In this document: piece after piece, positions 44,855 to 53,762 of the stretch
Layout of the letters: every line of letters starts with the position of its first letter
Numbering within the stretch: position 1 is the stretch's first letter
Origin: Trebonia sp963767685
GTDB taxonomy: Bacteria; Actinomycetota; Actinomycetes; Streptosporangiales; Streptosporangiaceae
DNA: 64,000 nucleotides
Assembly: GCA_963767685.1 (NCBI GenBank)
Contig: CAVYEZ010000004.1
Location: 186,001-250,000 of the forward strand
Direction of reading: 5' to 3'
Position numbers and translations under genes: made by a program
The notes under the pieces: model-generated
What the model was told of the DNA's origin: nothing
Databases searched by the model: none
The model's input: the letters and a program-made list of their open reading frames with translations, nothing else

Positions 44855-46444
44855 ATGCTCGACGACCAGTTCCACGTCTACGACACCACCCTGCGGGACG
44901 GGGCGCAGCAGGAAGGCCTGAACCTCACGGTTGCCGACAAGCTGGTGATCGCGCGGCACCTGGACCGGCTCGGCGTTGGCTTCATTGAGGGCGGCTGGCC
45001 GGGCGCGATCCCGAAGGACACCGAGTTCTTCCGCCGGGCGCAGACCGAGCTTGACCTGCGGCACGCCACCCTGGCGGCGTTCGGCTCGACGCGCAAGGCT
45101 GGTGTCGCGGCCGCCGACGATCCCCAGGTGGCCGCCCTGCGCGAGTCCCGCGCCCCCGTCGTCACGCTGGTCGCCAAGAGCCACGACCGGCACGTGGAGC
45201 TGGCCCTGCGGACCACGCTCGACGAGAACCTCGCGATGATCGCCGACACGGTCCGCCACCTGACCCAGGCGGGCCAGCGGGTCTTCCTCGACGCCGAGCA
45301 CTTCTTCGACGGCTACAAGGCCAACCCCGCGTACGCGCTCGAGTGCGTCCGCGCGGCCGCCGAGGCCGGCGCCTCCGTGATCGCGCTGTGCGACACCAAC
45401 GGCGGCATGATGCCGACCGAGCTGGCCGACATCGTGCACGCGGTCGTGTCCGGGACCGGGGCGCGGATCGGCATCCACTGCCACGACGACACCGGCTGCG
45501 GCGTCGCGAACACCCTGGTCGCCGTCGAGGCGGGCGCCACCCACGTGCAGGGCACCGCCAACGGCTACGGCGAGCGGGCCGGCAACGCGAACCTCTTCAG
45601 CGTAGTCGCCGGGCTGCAGCTGAAGAAGGGCAAGGTCGTACTCGACGGCGCGGGCATCAGGGAAATGACCAGGATCGCGCACGCGATCAGCGAGGTCACC
45701 AACGTGACGCCGGACACCCACCAGCCGTACGTCGGCCTGTCCGCCTTCGCGCACAAGGCCGGGCTGCACGCCTCGGCGATCAGGGTCGACCCGATGCTCT
45801 ACCAGCACATCGATCCCGCGCTGGTCGGCAACGACATGCGCATGCTCGTCTCCGATATGGCGGGCCGCGCCTCCGTGGAGCTCAAGGGCCGCGAACTCGG
45901 CTTCGACCTGTCCGGCGACAAGGAGGTCATCGGCCGGGTCACGGACCGGGTCAAGGACCTCGAGGCGCGCGGCTACTCGTTCGAGGCCGCGGACGCGAGC
46001 TTCGAGCTGCTGCTGCGCGACGAGCTCGCCGGGGAGCGCAGGCGGCACTTCACCGTCGAGTCCTGGCGGGTGATCGTCGAGCAGCGCGAGGACGGCGTCG
46101 TGACCAGCGAGGCCACCGTCCGCCTGGAGGCCAAGGGCGAGCGCGTCGTCGCGGTCGGCGAGGGCAACGGCCCCGTGAACGCGCTCGACCGCGCGCTCCG
46201 CGCGGCCCTGGAGCAGACGTTCCCCGAGCTCGCCGCCCTGGAGCTGACCGACTACAAGGTCCGCATCCTCGAAGGCTCGGCGGGCACCGGCGCGATCACC
46301 CGGGTGCTCATCGAGTCGAGCAATGCCGAGGGCGACGCCTGGTCGACCGTCGGCGTGGACGAGAACGTGATCTCCGCCTCCTGGCACGCCCTGGAAGAGG
46401 CGGTCACCTACGGCCTGCTCCGCGCCGGCCGCGTCCCCGAATAA
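44855..46444 (+). CDS. cimA: (R)-citramalate synthase
   Basis: The 529-residue enzyme belongs to the 2-isopropylmalate/homocitrate/citramalate synthase family: YDTTLRDGAQQEGLNLTVADKL at the N-terminus, GGWPGAIPKDTEFF, LCDTNGGMMPTE, GIHCHDDTGCGVANTLVAVEAG, GTANGYGERAGNANL, and a C-terminal regulatory domain. It condenses pyruvate with acetyl-CoA to citramalate, a threonine-independent route to 2-oxobutyrate and isoleucine. The length and the GWPGA segment fit the CimA branch rather than LeuA. The isoleucine leader peptide upstream supports that role. ATG 44855 has GGAAG 5 nt upstream. Confidence 0.93.
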   Translation: MLDDQFHVYDTTLRDGAQQEGLNLTVADKLVIARHLDRLGVGFIEGGWPGAIPKDTEFFRRAQTELDLRHATLAAFGSTRKAGVAAADDPQVAALRESRAPVVTLVAKSHDRHVELALRTTLDENLAMIADTVRHLTQAGQRVFLDAEHFFDGYKANPAYALECVRAAAEAGASVIALCDTNGGMMPTELADIVHAVVSGTGARIGIHCHDDTGCGVANTLVAVEAGATHVQGTANGYGERAGNANLFSVVAGLQLKKGKVVLDGAGIREMTRIAHAISEVTNVTPDTHQPYVGLSAFAHKAGLHASAIRVDPMLYQHIDPALVGNDMRMLVSDMAGRASVELKGRELGFDLSGDKEVIGRVTDRVKDLEARGYSFEAADASFELLLRDELAGERRRHFTVESWRVIVEQREDGVVTSEATVRLEAKGERVVAVGEGNGPVNALDRALRAALEQTFPELAALELTDYKVRILEGSAGTGAITRVLIESSNAEGDAWSTVGVDENVISASWHALEEAVTYGLLRAGRVPE

Positions 46445-46828
46445 GCCCTGAGACGCGCCCGGAGCACCGTTACCCGCGGCGCTCCGGTCCCGCCGTGCCC
46501 CTTGACTGGCCCACAAGGCACATCAGGCATCGGCGGACGCTGCTAACTTCGGTCGACCCACAAGGCACCGTGTCAGCAGCGATGGCACAAAACCACGACC
46601 GGCCCACAGGCACCCGTGGCTTCACGCTCGCGCGTCTCAGCGCAACCAGCCGGCGCCACGCGCCGGCGGAACTCAAGATGGTGGATGGTTTTGCACACCC
46701 GGGTGTGCAAAAACCATCCACCATCTTCTGTCCGCCCCGGGAACCCCGGGAAAGCGTCGGGGGGAGGCATCGCCGGGCGGCGCCCCGCGGCAAATAGCGA
46801 CTGGGCGGTTCGCCGGTATTGTGAACTA
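46445..46828. other. Intergenic region with long hairpins after cimA
   Basis: No gene is supported here. It contains GCCGGCG/CGCCGGC (about 46650-46669) and an exceptionally long near-perfect palindrome at 46675-46727 (26-bp arms starting AAGATGGTGGATGG, one bulged A, centre CCCGGG). Either may terminate cimA. The -10 box for the MFS gene, TATTGT, is at 46817-46822. Confidence 0.6.
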
Positions 46829-48178
46829 GTGCGTAATTCTGGCCGGTCGGCGGCCTCAGCCGAGACCCCAGCCAGGAGCGAGAAGTGGCAGCGCGGGACC
46901 GTTGGACCCGCGCGCTTCGCCGTCTCGGCGCATTTCCTGGTCATGGGGCTGACCGGCGGGGTATGGATGGCGCGGGTCCCCGCCGCCAAGTCGCAGGTCC
47001 ACCTCTCCGATGGGACCCTCGGCGTCGCGCTTCTCGCGGTTCCCGTTGGTCTCGTGCTCGGCGCGGCCCTGGCGGAACGGCTGGTCGACCGCGTGGGCAG
47101 CCGGGTGCTGGCCCGGATCTGCGGCGTCGTCAGCTGCCTGGCGGTGATGACCCCGGGCCTGGCGCACACCCTGCCGGAGCTGATGGCCGGGCTGTTCGTC
47201 ATCGGCGTGGTCAGCGGAACCCTCGACGTCTCATCGAACGCGCAGGGCGTCCGCGTCGAGGCGGCCTACGGCAGGCCGGTGATGACCTCGATGCACGCCT
47301 TCTACAGCCTCGGTGCCATCCTCGGCTCGCTGGCCGGCGGCGGCCTCGCCTGGGCGGGCGTCGGGCTGCTCCCCTCGCTGGTCGCCATCGGCCTGCTCGG
47401 CGCCCTCATCGACGGCACTGCGGGCCCCTGGCTCCTGCCGGAGACGCCCCGCCTCGCCCCGGCCACGCCCGCCGTCGCCGCTCCGGCAGCCAGTTGGCCG
47501 GACTCGCCGCCCGTCCCTTCGGGCACTAGCGTCACGAACGACACAGCGGACGCGAGGCGGCGCGTGCGCCGCCTCGTCCTGGCGCTTGGCGTGCTCGGCG
47601 TGTGCGGCCTGGTCGGAGAGGGCGCGGCGGGCGACTGGTCGGCCGTCTACCTCCAGGACAACCTGGGCACGAGCGCGGCCCTCGCCGCGCTCGGCTTCTC
47701 CGCGTTCTCGGTCACGATGACCGTCGGCCGCGGCGTCGGCGACCGGCTCATCCACCGCTTCGGCGTCGTCTCCGTCATCCGGGTCTGCGGCCTGATCGCG
47801 ACCGTCGGCATAGCGCTGGCCCTCGCCACGCCGGCCCCGGCCGTCGCCATCGCGGGCTTCACCGCCTTCGGCGCCGGCCTGTCCGTCGTCGTTCCCCAGG
47901 TGTTCGCGGCGGGCGGCCGGGCCGACCCGTTCCGCCCCGGCTCCGGCCTCGCCAGGGTCGTCGGCCTTGGCTACACCGGCATGGCCGCGGGCCCGGCGAT
48001 CATCGGCCTGGTAGCCGACAAGATCGGCCTCCACCTGGCCCTGCTGATCCCGCTGGCCCTGGCCGCCTGGATCGCCGTAGCCGCGTCCGCCCTGCGCCCG
48101 CCCGCCCGGGTCCCCGACTCAACTCAGGCGGAACACGCCGACCCGGACGCACGAGCGGCAGAAGCGGGCATACCTTAA
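46829..48178 (+). CDS. MFS transporter
   Basis: The 449-residue protein has twelve predicted membrane segments in two halves, with the MFS loop motif GAALAERLVDRVGSRVLARICG between TM2 and TM3 and GRGVGDRLIHRFGVVSVIRVCG at the matching place in the second half. A Pro/Ala-rich loop (about residues 210-245) links the halves. The substrate is unknown. The GTG at 46829 lies 6 nt after TATTGT, suggesting a leaderless transcript; it is the first start in frame that gives a normal N-terminus. Confidence 0.85.
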   Translation: MRNSGRSAASAETPARSEKWQRGTVGPARFAVSAHFLVMGLTGGVWMARVPAAKSQVHLSDGTLGVALLAVPVGLVLGAALAERLVDRVGSRVLARICGVVSCLAVMTPGLAHTLPELMAGLFVIGVVSGTLDVSSNAQGVRVEAAYGRPVMTSMHAFYSLGAILGSLAGGGLAWAGVGLLPSLVAIGLLGALIDGTAGPWLLPETPRLAPATPAVAAPAASWPDSPPVPSGTSVTNDTADARRRVRRLVLALGVLGVCGLVGEGAAGDWSAVYLQDNLGTSAALAALGFSAFSVTMTVGRGVGDRLIHRFGVVSVIRVCGLIATVGIALALATPAPAVAIAGFTAFGAGLSVVVPQVFAAGGRADPFRPGSGLARVVGLGYTGMAAGPAIIGLVADKIGLHLALLIPLALAAWIAVAASALRPPARVPDSTQAEHADPDARAAEAGIP

Positions 48179-48182
48179 GCAC

Positions 48183-48767
48183 ATGGATGACAAAGAGATC
48201 ATGTCGCGGATCAGTGAGCTGATCGACACCGAGCACGAGCTGCGGGGTCAGCTTCAGCGAGGTGAGCTGAGTTCGGAACAGGAGCGGGAGCGGCTTCGTT
48301 CGACTGAAGAGGCGCTCGACCAGTGCTGGGACTTGCTGCGCCAGCGCCGGGCGAAGCGGGAGTTCGGGGACAGCCCGGAGAACGCGGCCGCCCGGCCGGT
48401 GTCTGAGGTGGAGGGATATCAGCAGTTATCCCCTGGGGCCGCAGTCGGCCCCCCGGGCACAAGCTGCGGCGTTTCTCAGTTCGGATTCCCCCAAGTAGGC
48501 TCGAATGCGACAGCGAGCAAAGGAGCATCGTGCGTATCGCGAGGTTCGCCAAGGGCGACGGCGTGGCCTATGGAGTGGTTGAGGGCGAGAGCGGGCAGCC
48601 GCAGACGATCGCGGAGCTGTACGGTCATCCGTTCGGGGTCGACCCGTCGGGCGTGCAGCTCACCGGGAACCGGTATCCCCTTGCCGAGGTACGGCTGCTT
48701 GCCCCGGTGCTGCCGTCCAAGGTGGTGGCGGTCGGCAAGAACTACGCCGAGCACGTCAAGGAGATGA
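48183..48767 (+). CDS. DUF2630-like protein, extended past its family end
   Basis: Residues 1-81 match a small actinobacterial family: MDDKEIMSRISELIDTEHEL, a coiled coil, STEEALDQCWDLLRQRRAKRE and RPVSEVEGYQQ. Family members normally stop right after this point. Here the frame has no stop and runs 113 further residues of Arg/Ser/Pro-rich sequence, overlapping the first 238 nt of the FAH gene in another frame. The extension is very probably not a functional domain. The first base of the ORF is 4 nt after the MFS stop. Confidence 0.6.
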   Translation: MDDKEIMSRISELIDTEHELRGQLQRGELSSEQERERLRSTEEALDQCWDLLRQRRAKREFGDSPENAAARPVSEVEGYQQLSPGAAVGPPGTSCGVSQFGFPQVGSNATASKGASCVSRGSPRATAWPMEWLRARAGSRRRSRSCTVIRSGSTRRACSSPGTGIPLPRYGCLPRCCRPRWWRSARTTPSTSRR

Positions 48768-49336
48768 ACGAACTGTTCGCGGGCGGCGAGCTGCCCGCCG
48801 AGCCGATCTTGTTCCTCAAGCCGTCCACGTCGGTCACCGGGCCCGGTGACCGCATCGCTTACCCGGTAAAGATCACCGACCGGGTGGACTACGAGGGTGA
48901 GCTTGCCGTCATCATCGGCAGGCTCTGCCGCGACGTGCCGAAGGAGCGGGCGGCCGACGTCATCTTCGGCTACACCTGCGCCAACGACGTGACCGCCAGG
49001 GACCTCCAGGTCAAGGACGGCCAGTGGACGCGGGCGAAGGGCTTCGACACGTTCTGCCCGCTCGGGCCCTGGATGGAGACCGGTGCCGACCCGGCCGACC
49101 TCGGCATCACCACGACGGTGAACGGGGCGGTCAAGCAGCACGCGCGCACGTCGGAGCTGCTATGGGACGTGCCGTCGCTCGTCGAGTACGTGTCGTCGGT
49201 GATGACCCTGCTGCCCGGTGACGTGCTCCTGACCGGTACCCCGGAGGGCGTCGGCCCGCTGACCGACGGCGACGAGGTGTCGGTGACGGTCGAGTCCATC
49301 GGCACGCTGACCAACCGCGTCGTGATCCGCGACTAA
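48530..49336 (+). CDS. Fumarylacetoacetate hydrolase (FAH)-family protein
   Basis: The 268-residue enzyme has the FAH fold signature: KVVAVGKNYAEHVKEM, PILFLKPSTSVTGPGDRI, DYEGELAVIIGR (metal-binding Glu residues), GYTCANDVTARDLQ, AKGFDTFCPLGPW and LLPGDVLLTGTPEGVGPL. Family members hydrolyse C-C bonds in beta-diketo acids or decarboxylate oxaloacetate; the substrate is not determined. GTG 48530 has AAAGGAG 7 nt upstream and a TAGGCT box at about 48498. In Streptomyces a relative lies next to gltX and the Gln/Glu tRNAs; here an 11-kb carbohydrate region separates it from those tRNAs. Confidence 0.93.
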   Translation: MRIARFAKGDGVAYGVVEGESGQPQTIAELYGHPFGVDPSGVQLTGNRYPLAEVRLLAPVLPSKVVAVGKNYAEHVKEMNELFAGGELPAEPILFLKPSTSVTGPGDRIAYPVKITDRVDYEGELAVIIGRLCRDVPKERAADVIFGYTCANDVTARDLQVKDGQWTRAKGFDTFCPLGPWMETGADPADLGITTTVNGAVKQHARTSELLWDVPSLVEYVSSVMTLLPGDVLLTGTPEGVGPLTDGDEVSVTVESIGTLTNRVVIRD

Positions 49337-49361
49337 CAGGTCGAGCCGCGCAGGCCCGGGT

Positions 49362-50330
49362 TCAGGCGGGAAAGTGCCGCCGCAGGTGCTTCAGCTGTGG
49401 CTCGGCGTGCGCGTGCGGCACGCTGTGCCCGCTGTACGGGTACACGACGATCTCCTTGTCCGCGATGATCTCGTTGTAGGCGGCGAAGACCGTCGACGGC
49501 GGGCAGATATCGTCCATCAGCCCGACGCTGACCAGCGTCGTCGCGGTGATCCGGCGGGCGAGCAGCGCGCAGTCGATGAAGCGCAGGGTGTTGAGCGCCG
49601 TGTCGATGAGCGCGACGTTCTCCGCGAGGAACTCCGGGATCTCGGTGTACGGCGCGCGCGGCGCGAGGGTGATCGCCCGCTGGATGTCGCACAGGAACGG
49701 GACGTCCGCGTGGCACACGCTGACCCGGTCCCGGTGCAGGGCGGCGGCGGCCAGCGCGAGCCCGCCGCCCTGGCTGCCGCCGGTGACGGCCACGGTGCCG
49801 CCCGCTCCCGCGAGCTCGAGCGCGGTGTCCACGGCGCGCACCGCGTCCGTGAACATCCTGGTGTAGTAGTACTCCTCCGGCGTGGTGATACCCCTGGTCA
49901 TGACCAGGGAATTCTCCGCGCCGGTGCCACCCCGGCCGTCCGGCGTGGCCCCGGTCGTCCACTTACCGCCCTGGCCGCGGCTGTCCATGACGAACACCGC
50001 GTAGCCGAGCGCGGGCAGCACGAAGTGCTCGGCCGGCGCGCCCCGGCCGCCGCCGTAGCCGATGAACTTCACGACAACCGGCGGGTCCGGCTGGCCGGCG
50101 GGCCTGATGTACCAGGCCCGGACCGGGTCGCCGCCGGCCCCGGAGAACTCCGCGTCGAATACCTGGAAGGGCCGGTACACGTCCGGTTCGTGCGGCGCGA
50201 AGGTGGCCGGCTGGGCCTGCGCCCGCGCGTGATCCAGGCGCTTGGCCCACCACTCGTCGAGCCCTTCCGGCTCCTGCGTGCTCGTACGGTATTCGCGCAG
50301 CCGCTCAAGCGGCATGTCGTACCAGGGCAA
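49362..50330 (-). CDS. Acetyl xylan esterase / cephalosporin-C deacetylase family (AXE1) esterase
   Basis: The 322-residue alpha/beta hydrolase has the AXE1 pattern: VYRPFQVFDAEFSGAGGDPVRAWYI, FIGYGGGRGAP, nucleophile S186 in TGGSQGGGLALA, acid in GLMDDICPPST (about D273) and H302 in YPYSGHSVPHA. It removes acetyl groups from decorated sugars or oligosaccharides. There is no signal peptide, so it acts in the cytoplasm on imported material. It lies 8 nt after the glycosidase gene in the same direction and is probably in its operon. Confidence 0.9.
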   Translation of the reverse strand: MPWYDMPLERLREYRTSTQEPEGLDEWWAKRLDHARAQAQPATFAPHEPDVYRPFQVFDAEFSGAGGDPVRAWYIRPAGQPDPPVVVKFIGYGGGRGAPAEHFVLPALGYAVFVMDSRGQGGKWTTGATPDGRGGTGAENSLVMTRGITTPEEYYYTRMFTDAVRAVDTALELAGAGGTVAVTGGSQGGGLALAAAALHRDRVSVCHADVPFLCDIQRAITLAPRAPYTEIPEFLAENVALIDTALNTLRFIDCALLARRITATTLVSVGLMDDICPPSTVFAAYNEIIADKEIVVYPYSGHSVPHAHAEPQLKHLRRHFPA

Positions 50331-50338
50331 GGTCCCTC

Positions 50339-52288
50339 TTAACTCTCGGCGATCTTCAAGACTCTTATCCCGAACGGGGGCAGCGTGACCCTGTCCACGA
50401 TCTCTGTCTCGCCAAGCGCGGTCAACCCCAGGGGCGGCGCGAGTTCCCCGGCCGCGCTCAGCGCCGGCTTGACGGTCAGCGTCTCGTCGGCGTGGCTGGC
50501 GATCACCGCGTACCGCGTGCCGTCGCGGTGCACCAGGACGTCGCAGGCAACGTCGGGGTCCTCGACGGTCACGCTCCGGCGGATCCCGGCGTGAGTGGCG
50601 AGCGCGGAGTAGAGCCCGACGGTGGCATCCGGGTTGACCCGGGCGACGGCCGCGGCCATGTACTCAAGCGGGTAGGTGCACAGAAGCAGGGCGCCGCGGC
50701 CGGTCTGGCGGCGCAGGAGGGCGGGGCGGCCGTGCGCGTCGGTGGCGATGACCTCCGCCGTGGTCGGGATCACGGGCAGGTAGGCGCGCGCGTGCTCGTT
50801 GCCCGCGACGGGGAACGTGAGCGCGGTTCCCCGGCTCAGGCCGCCGAAGTCCCTGGTCAAGGTCAGCTCGACGAGATCGTCGGCAATCGAGTCGACGAGG
50901 CCGACGTCGAGCTGGTGCTTGATGCCGAAGAGCTCGTTCATCGCCCCGTACGACGGGCCCCGGTGCCAGGACACGTCGCCGGCGCAGTAAGAGACGTAGA
51001 CCGTCGCGCCGCCGGTCGCGAGGCGTTCGAGCGTCGCGGCGGTGGGGGCGAGGAACTGCTTGACGGACGGTGCGAGGTAAAGCCGGGCGCCCGGCTCGAT
51101 GCCGTCGGTTTCCCTGGTCAGCTTGGGCGGCAGGTCGGCGAGCCGCGCGGCGACGTACGACTGGTGCAGCCCCTTGGCGATGTGCGCGTGGGTGTCCGGC
51201 GAGGTGAACGGGAACTGGGTGTCCAGGTAGCTGGACACGATCAGCGCCGTGTCGGTGTCGGCGCGCTCGCAGTTCGCGTAGTCGATGGCCCGCAGCGTCT
51301 GTGCGAAGGACTTCATCTCCGTAAGCGTGGCCTTCGGCGTGCCCTGCGCGTCGGTGAGGCCGAAGTTCTGCTCGAACGCGTGGTGCCGGTACGGGTCCTG
51401 GTGGGGGAGGTCGAAGTCGGTGTTGTTCCACGCGATCCAGCCGGTGGCGCCGGCGAGCAGCGTGCTGTGCATCAGGTGCCGGTAGTAGGTGGCCGCGTTG
51501 GCGTCGGAGGCGAAGTCCGAGCTGACGCCGAACTCTTCCATGATCACCGGCTTGCCGAACGTGCCGGACAGCTCGCAGGCGACGGCGGCCGCGTAGCGCT
51601 GCCGCACGGGATCGTCGCCGACGGGGTAGACGTGCGGCCCCAGGAAGTCGGTCATTTCCGATATGTCGGTCAGGCGGAAGCCGTTGTCCCGGCCGGTTAC
51701 CTCGATGCCCCAGGCGCCGTCGCCCAGCGAGAACGGCTGGTGCCCGCCGGCCGCCCGGACCGAGTCCCTGATGGTCCGCGCCCAGGTGGATACGATCTCG
51801 TGACCGGTCTCTGACCCGCCGTAGATCGGCATCTCGTTGGAGACCAGCCAGCCCGCGACCGCGGGGTGCGCTTGGAAGCGACGGACCATCTCGGCCGCGA
51901 ACCAGGCCTGCCGGCCGACCATCCAGACGTTGTCGTACAGGTGGCGGCCGTTCCGCCAGGCCGGGTCCCAGTTCTCGCCGGACATGTGGCCCACGATGAA
52001 GGTCGGGATCGTCGCGAGGTCCTGCTCGGCGTGCCGGTCGAGGAAGTCGGCGTAGCGCGCGGTCATCGTCTCGTCGATCTCGTACGGGCCCGGCATGAAG
52101 TCCGGCCAGTAGAAGAACGACCTGGTCATCGTCAAGCCGTGGCGCTTGAGCACGGCGAGTTCGGAGGCGACGACCGCCGGGTCGTAGCTGCGCCACATAA
52201 GCGGGCCGCCGGTCCGCGACCAGAAGTTGGCGCCCAGCCAGTTAACCGGCGCGCCGCCGACCGTGACCCTCGATGTGTTCCTGCGCAT
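50339..52288 (-). CDS. Glycoside hydrolase, GH5-like (candidate beta-mannosidase or mannanase)
   Basis: The 649-residue enzyme has an N-terminal (beta/alpha)8 barrel: NWLGANFWSRTGGPLMWR, LKRHGLTMTRSFFYWPDFMP, acid/base E152 in SNEMPIYGG and nucleophile E252 in VIMEEFGVSS, as in clan GH-A. The C-terminal half (from about residue 340) resembles the trimerisation and beta-sandwich regions of such enzymes. No signal peptide is present, so it is likely intracellular and acts on oligosaccharides brought in by the ABC importer. The exact family and linkage are uncertain. It is divergent from lacI. Confidence 0.8.
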   Translation of the reverse strand: MRRNTSRVTVGGAPVNWLGANFWSRTGGPLMWRSYDPAVVASELAVLKRHGLTMTRSFFYWPDFMPGPYEIDETMTARYADFLDRHAEQDLATIPTFIVGHMSGENWDPAWRNGRHLYDNVWMVGRQAWFAAEMVRRFQAHPAVAGWLVSNEMPIYGGSETGHEIVSTWARTIRDSVRAAGGHQPFSLGDGAWGIEVTGRDNGFRLTDISEMTDFLGPHVYPVGDDPVRQRYAAAVACELSGTFGKPVIMEEFGVSSDFASDANAATYYRHLMHSTLLAGATGWIAWNNTDFDLPHQDPYRHHAFEQNFGLTDAQGTPKATLTEMKSFAQTLRAIDYANCERADTDTALIVSSYLDTQFPFTSPDTHAHIAKGLHQSYVAARLADLPPKLTRETDGIEPGARLYLAPSVKQFLAPTAATLERLATGGATVYVSYCAGDVSWHRGPSYGAMNELFGIKHQLDVGLVDSIADDLVELTLTRDFGGLSRGTALTFPVAGNEHARAYLPVIPTTAEVIATDAHGRPALLRRQTGRGALLLCTYPLEYMAAAVARVNPDATVGLYSALATHAGIRRSVTVEDPDVACDVLVHRDGTRYAVIASHADETLTVKPALSAAGELAPPLGLTALGETEIVDRVTLPPFGIRVLKIAES

Positions 52289-52302
52289 GTGGCCCCTCTA
52301 TC

Positions 52303-52459
52303 TCCCGGGGGACGACCCCGACGAATGCTCTAATTTTGCCCCTGCAGCCGAGTAACTTCGCTGGTAGAACGCAAAATTAGACTATTCGTACCCCCGGCTG
52401 TTTGCCCGCCCGGGCCTGATCGCAAAACCCGCGATCATATCAGGCCCGGGCGGGCAAAC
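52303..52459 (+). repeat. Composite repeat: element A interrupted by element B, followed by hairpin C
   Basis: CCCGGGGGACGACCCCG (A left, 52304-52320) is followed by element B (52321-52389, 19-nt arms with two mismatches) and then ACCCCCGGCTG (A right, 52389-52400). Hairpin C (52400-52459) has 21-nt perfect outer arms and the core GATCGC-aaaaccc-GCGATC-ATATC. In other A copies the left and right parts are contiguous, so B looks inserted. Confidence 0.75.
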
Positions 52460-52492
52460 GGGAGCAGCTCGATGCCGTTCCGGTTGCCTGGA

Positions 52493-52506
52493 CTATACCG
52501 GTTTAG
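52493..52506 (-). promoter_or_regulatory. LacI-type operator 1 (CTATACCGGTTTAG)
   Basis: Its reverse complement CTAAACCGGTATAG differs by one base from the operator at 53977-53990. It lies 205 nt upstream of the glycosidase start, in the region shared with lacI. Confidence 0.7.
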
Positions 52507-52609
52507 TGTGCGGTCGTCCACGGTAAGGGCTGCTCGCGGGACGCGTCCCGGACTTACCGGAGATTTCCCGGGACTTACCGGGACGCGTCCCGGACGCATC
52601 CCGGTTATG

Positions 52610-52623
52610 CTTAACCGGGATAG
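52610..52623 (+). promoter_or_regulatory. LacI-type operator 2 (CTTAACCGGGATAG)
   Basis: One base differs from the operator at 53977-53990. It is 84 nt before the lacI start and suggests autoregulation. Confidence 0.7.
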
Positions 52624-52706
52624 CGAAACTCTTCGCCCTGCCCCTGTCCGGAGTCATGGCTCCGTCACGGTCGGGAGGAAGCGATTCGGGACATGAGGGG
52701 GCCGGG

Positions 52707-53762
52707 ATGAAGCGTCCGACCATTACCGACATCGCCCAGCGGGCCGGCGTGACCAAGGCCGCGGTCTCCTTTGCCCTGAACGGCCAGCCGGGGGTCTCCG
52801 CCGCGACCAGGGAGCGGATCCTGGCGATCGCCGCGGAGATCGGTTTCCAGCCCAACAGCGCCGCCCGCGCGCTGACGGTCGGCAAGTCCGGGGTGTTCGG
52901 CCTGGTGATCGACCGGCCGGCCCGCACGCTCGGCATCGAGCCGTTCTTCATGCAGCTGGTCTCCGGCATCCAGGCCGACCTGGCCGCGCACCACGTACTG
53001 CTTCAGTTCACGATGACCGAGGACGTGGACGCCGAGATCGAGCTCTACCGGCAGTGGTGGGCGCAGCGCCGGGTGGACGGCGTCTTCGTCGTCGACCTGC
53101 GGGTCGACGACCGCCGCATCGCGGTGATCGAGAAGCTGCGCATGCCCGCCGTGGTGATCGGCACGCCGCGCGGCGCCGGCTCGCTGCCGGCGATCTGGCA
53201 GGATGACCGCGTCGCGGTGGACCTCGTGGTCGGCTACCTCGCGGCCCAGGGCCACCGGCGCATCGCCCGGGTGGGCGGCCGGGCGACGTACTGGCACTCG
53301 GTGCTGCGCAAGGACGCGTTCGCGGCGGCGGCCGTCGCGGCCGGGCTCACGGCGTTCTCCGTCGAGGCGGACTACTCGGCCGAGCACGGCGCGCAGGCGA
53401 CCGTGGGGCTGCTCGGCTCCGCCGAGCCGCCGAGCGCGATCCTCTACGACAACGACGTGATGGCGGCGGCCGGCCTCGGCGTGGCGCAGCGGATGGGCGT
53501 CAGCGTGCCTGACGGGGTGTCGATCGTCTCCTGGGACGATTCCGCGCTGTGCGAGCTGATGCACCCGGCGCTGACGGCGCTGCGCCGTGACATCGCGGGC
53601 GCGGGCTCGACCGCCGCGCGGATGCTGCGCGAACTGGCCGCGGGCGGCCGGCCGGAGAACGTTCAGGAGGCCACGCCGGTGCTCCAGGCGCGGATGAGCT
53701 CCGGCTGGGCAGGCGTGCCCGAGGTCCAGGCGCCGGCCGTTCGCTCCCGGCTGACGGCGTAG
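52707..53762 (+). CDS. LacI family transcriptional regulator
   Basis: The 351-residue regulator has an N-terminal LacI HTH with hinge helix (TITDIAQRAGVTKAAVSFALNGQPGVSAATRERI, ... NSAARALTVGKSGVFGLVI in overlapping parts) and a periplasmic-binding-type sugar domain with YDNDVMAAAGLGVA, VSIVSWDDSALCELMHPALTAL near the C-terminus. The ATG at 52707 starts MKRPTITDIA. It is flanked by three matching palindromic operators before its own gene, towards the glycosidase, and before the importer operon, so it most likely represses the whole island until an oligosaccharide appears. Confidence 0.92.
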   Translation: MKRPTITDIAQRAGVTKAAVSFALNGQPGVSAATRERILAIAAEIGFQPNSAARALTVGKSGVFGLVIDRPARTLGIEPFFMQLVSGIQADLAAHHVLLQFTMTEDVDAEIELYRQWWAQRRVDGVFVVDLRVDDRRIAVIEKLRMPAVVIGTPRGAGSLPAIWQDDRVAVDLVVGYLAAQGHRRIARVGGRATYWHSVLRKDAFAAAAVAAGLTAFSVEADYSAEHGAQATVGLLGSAEPPSAILYDNDVMAAAGLGVAQRMGVSVPDGVSIVSWDDSALCELMHPALTALRRDIAGAGSTAARMLRELAAGGRPENVQEATPVLQARMSSGWAGVPEVQAPAVRSRLTA

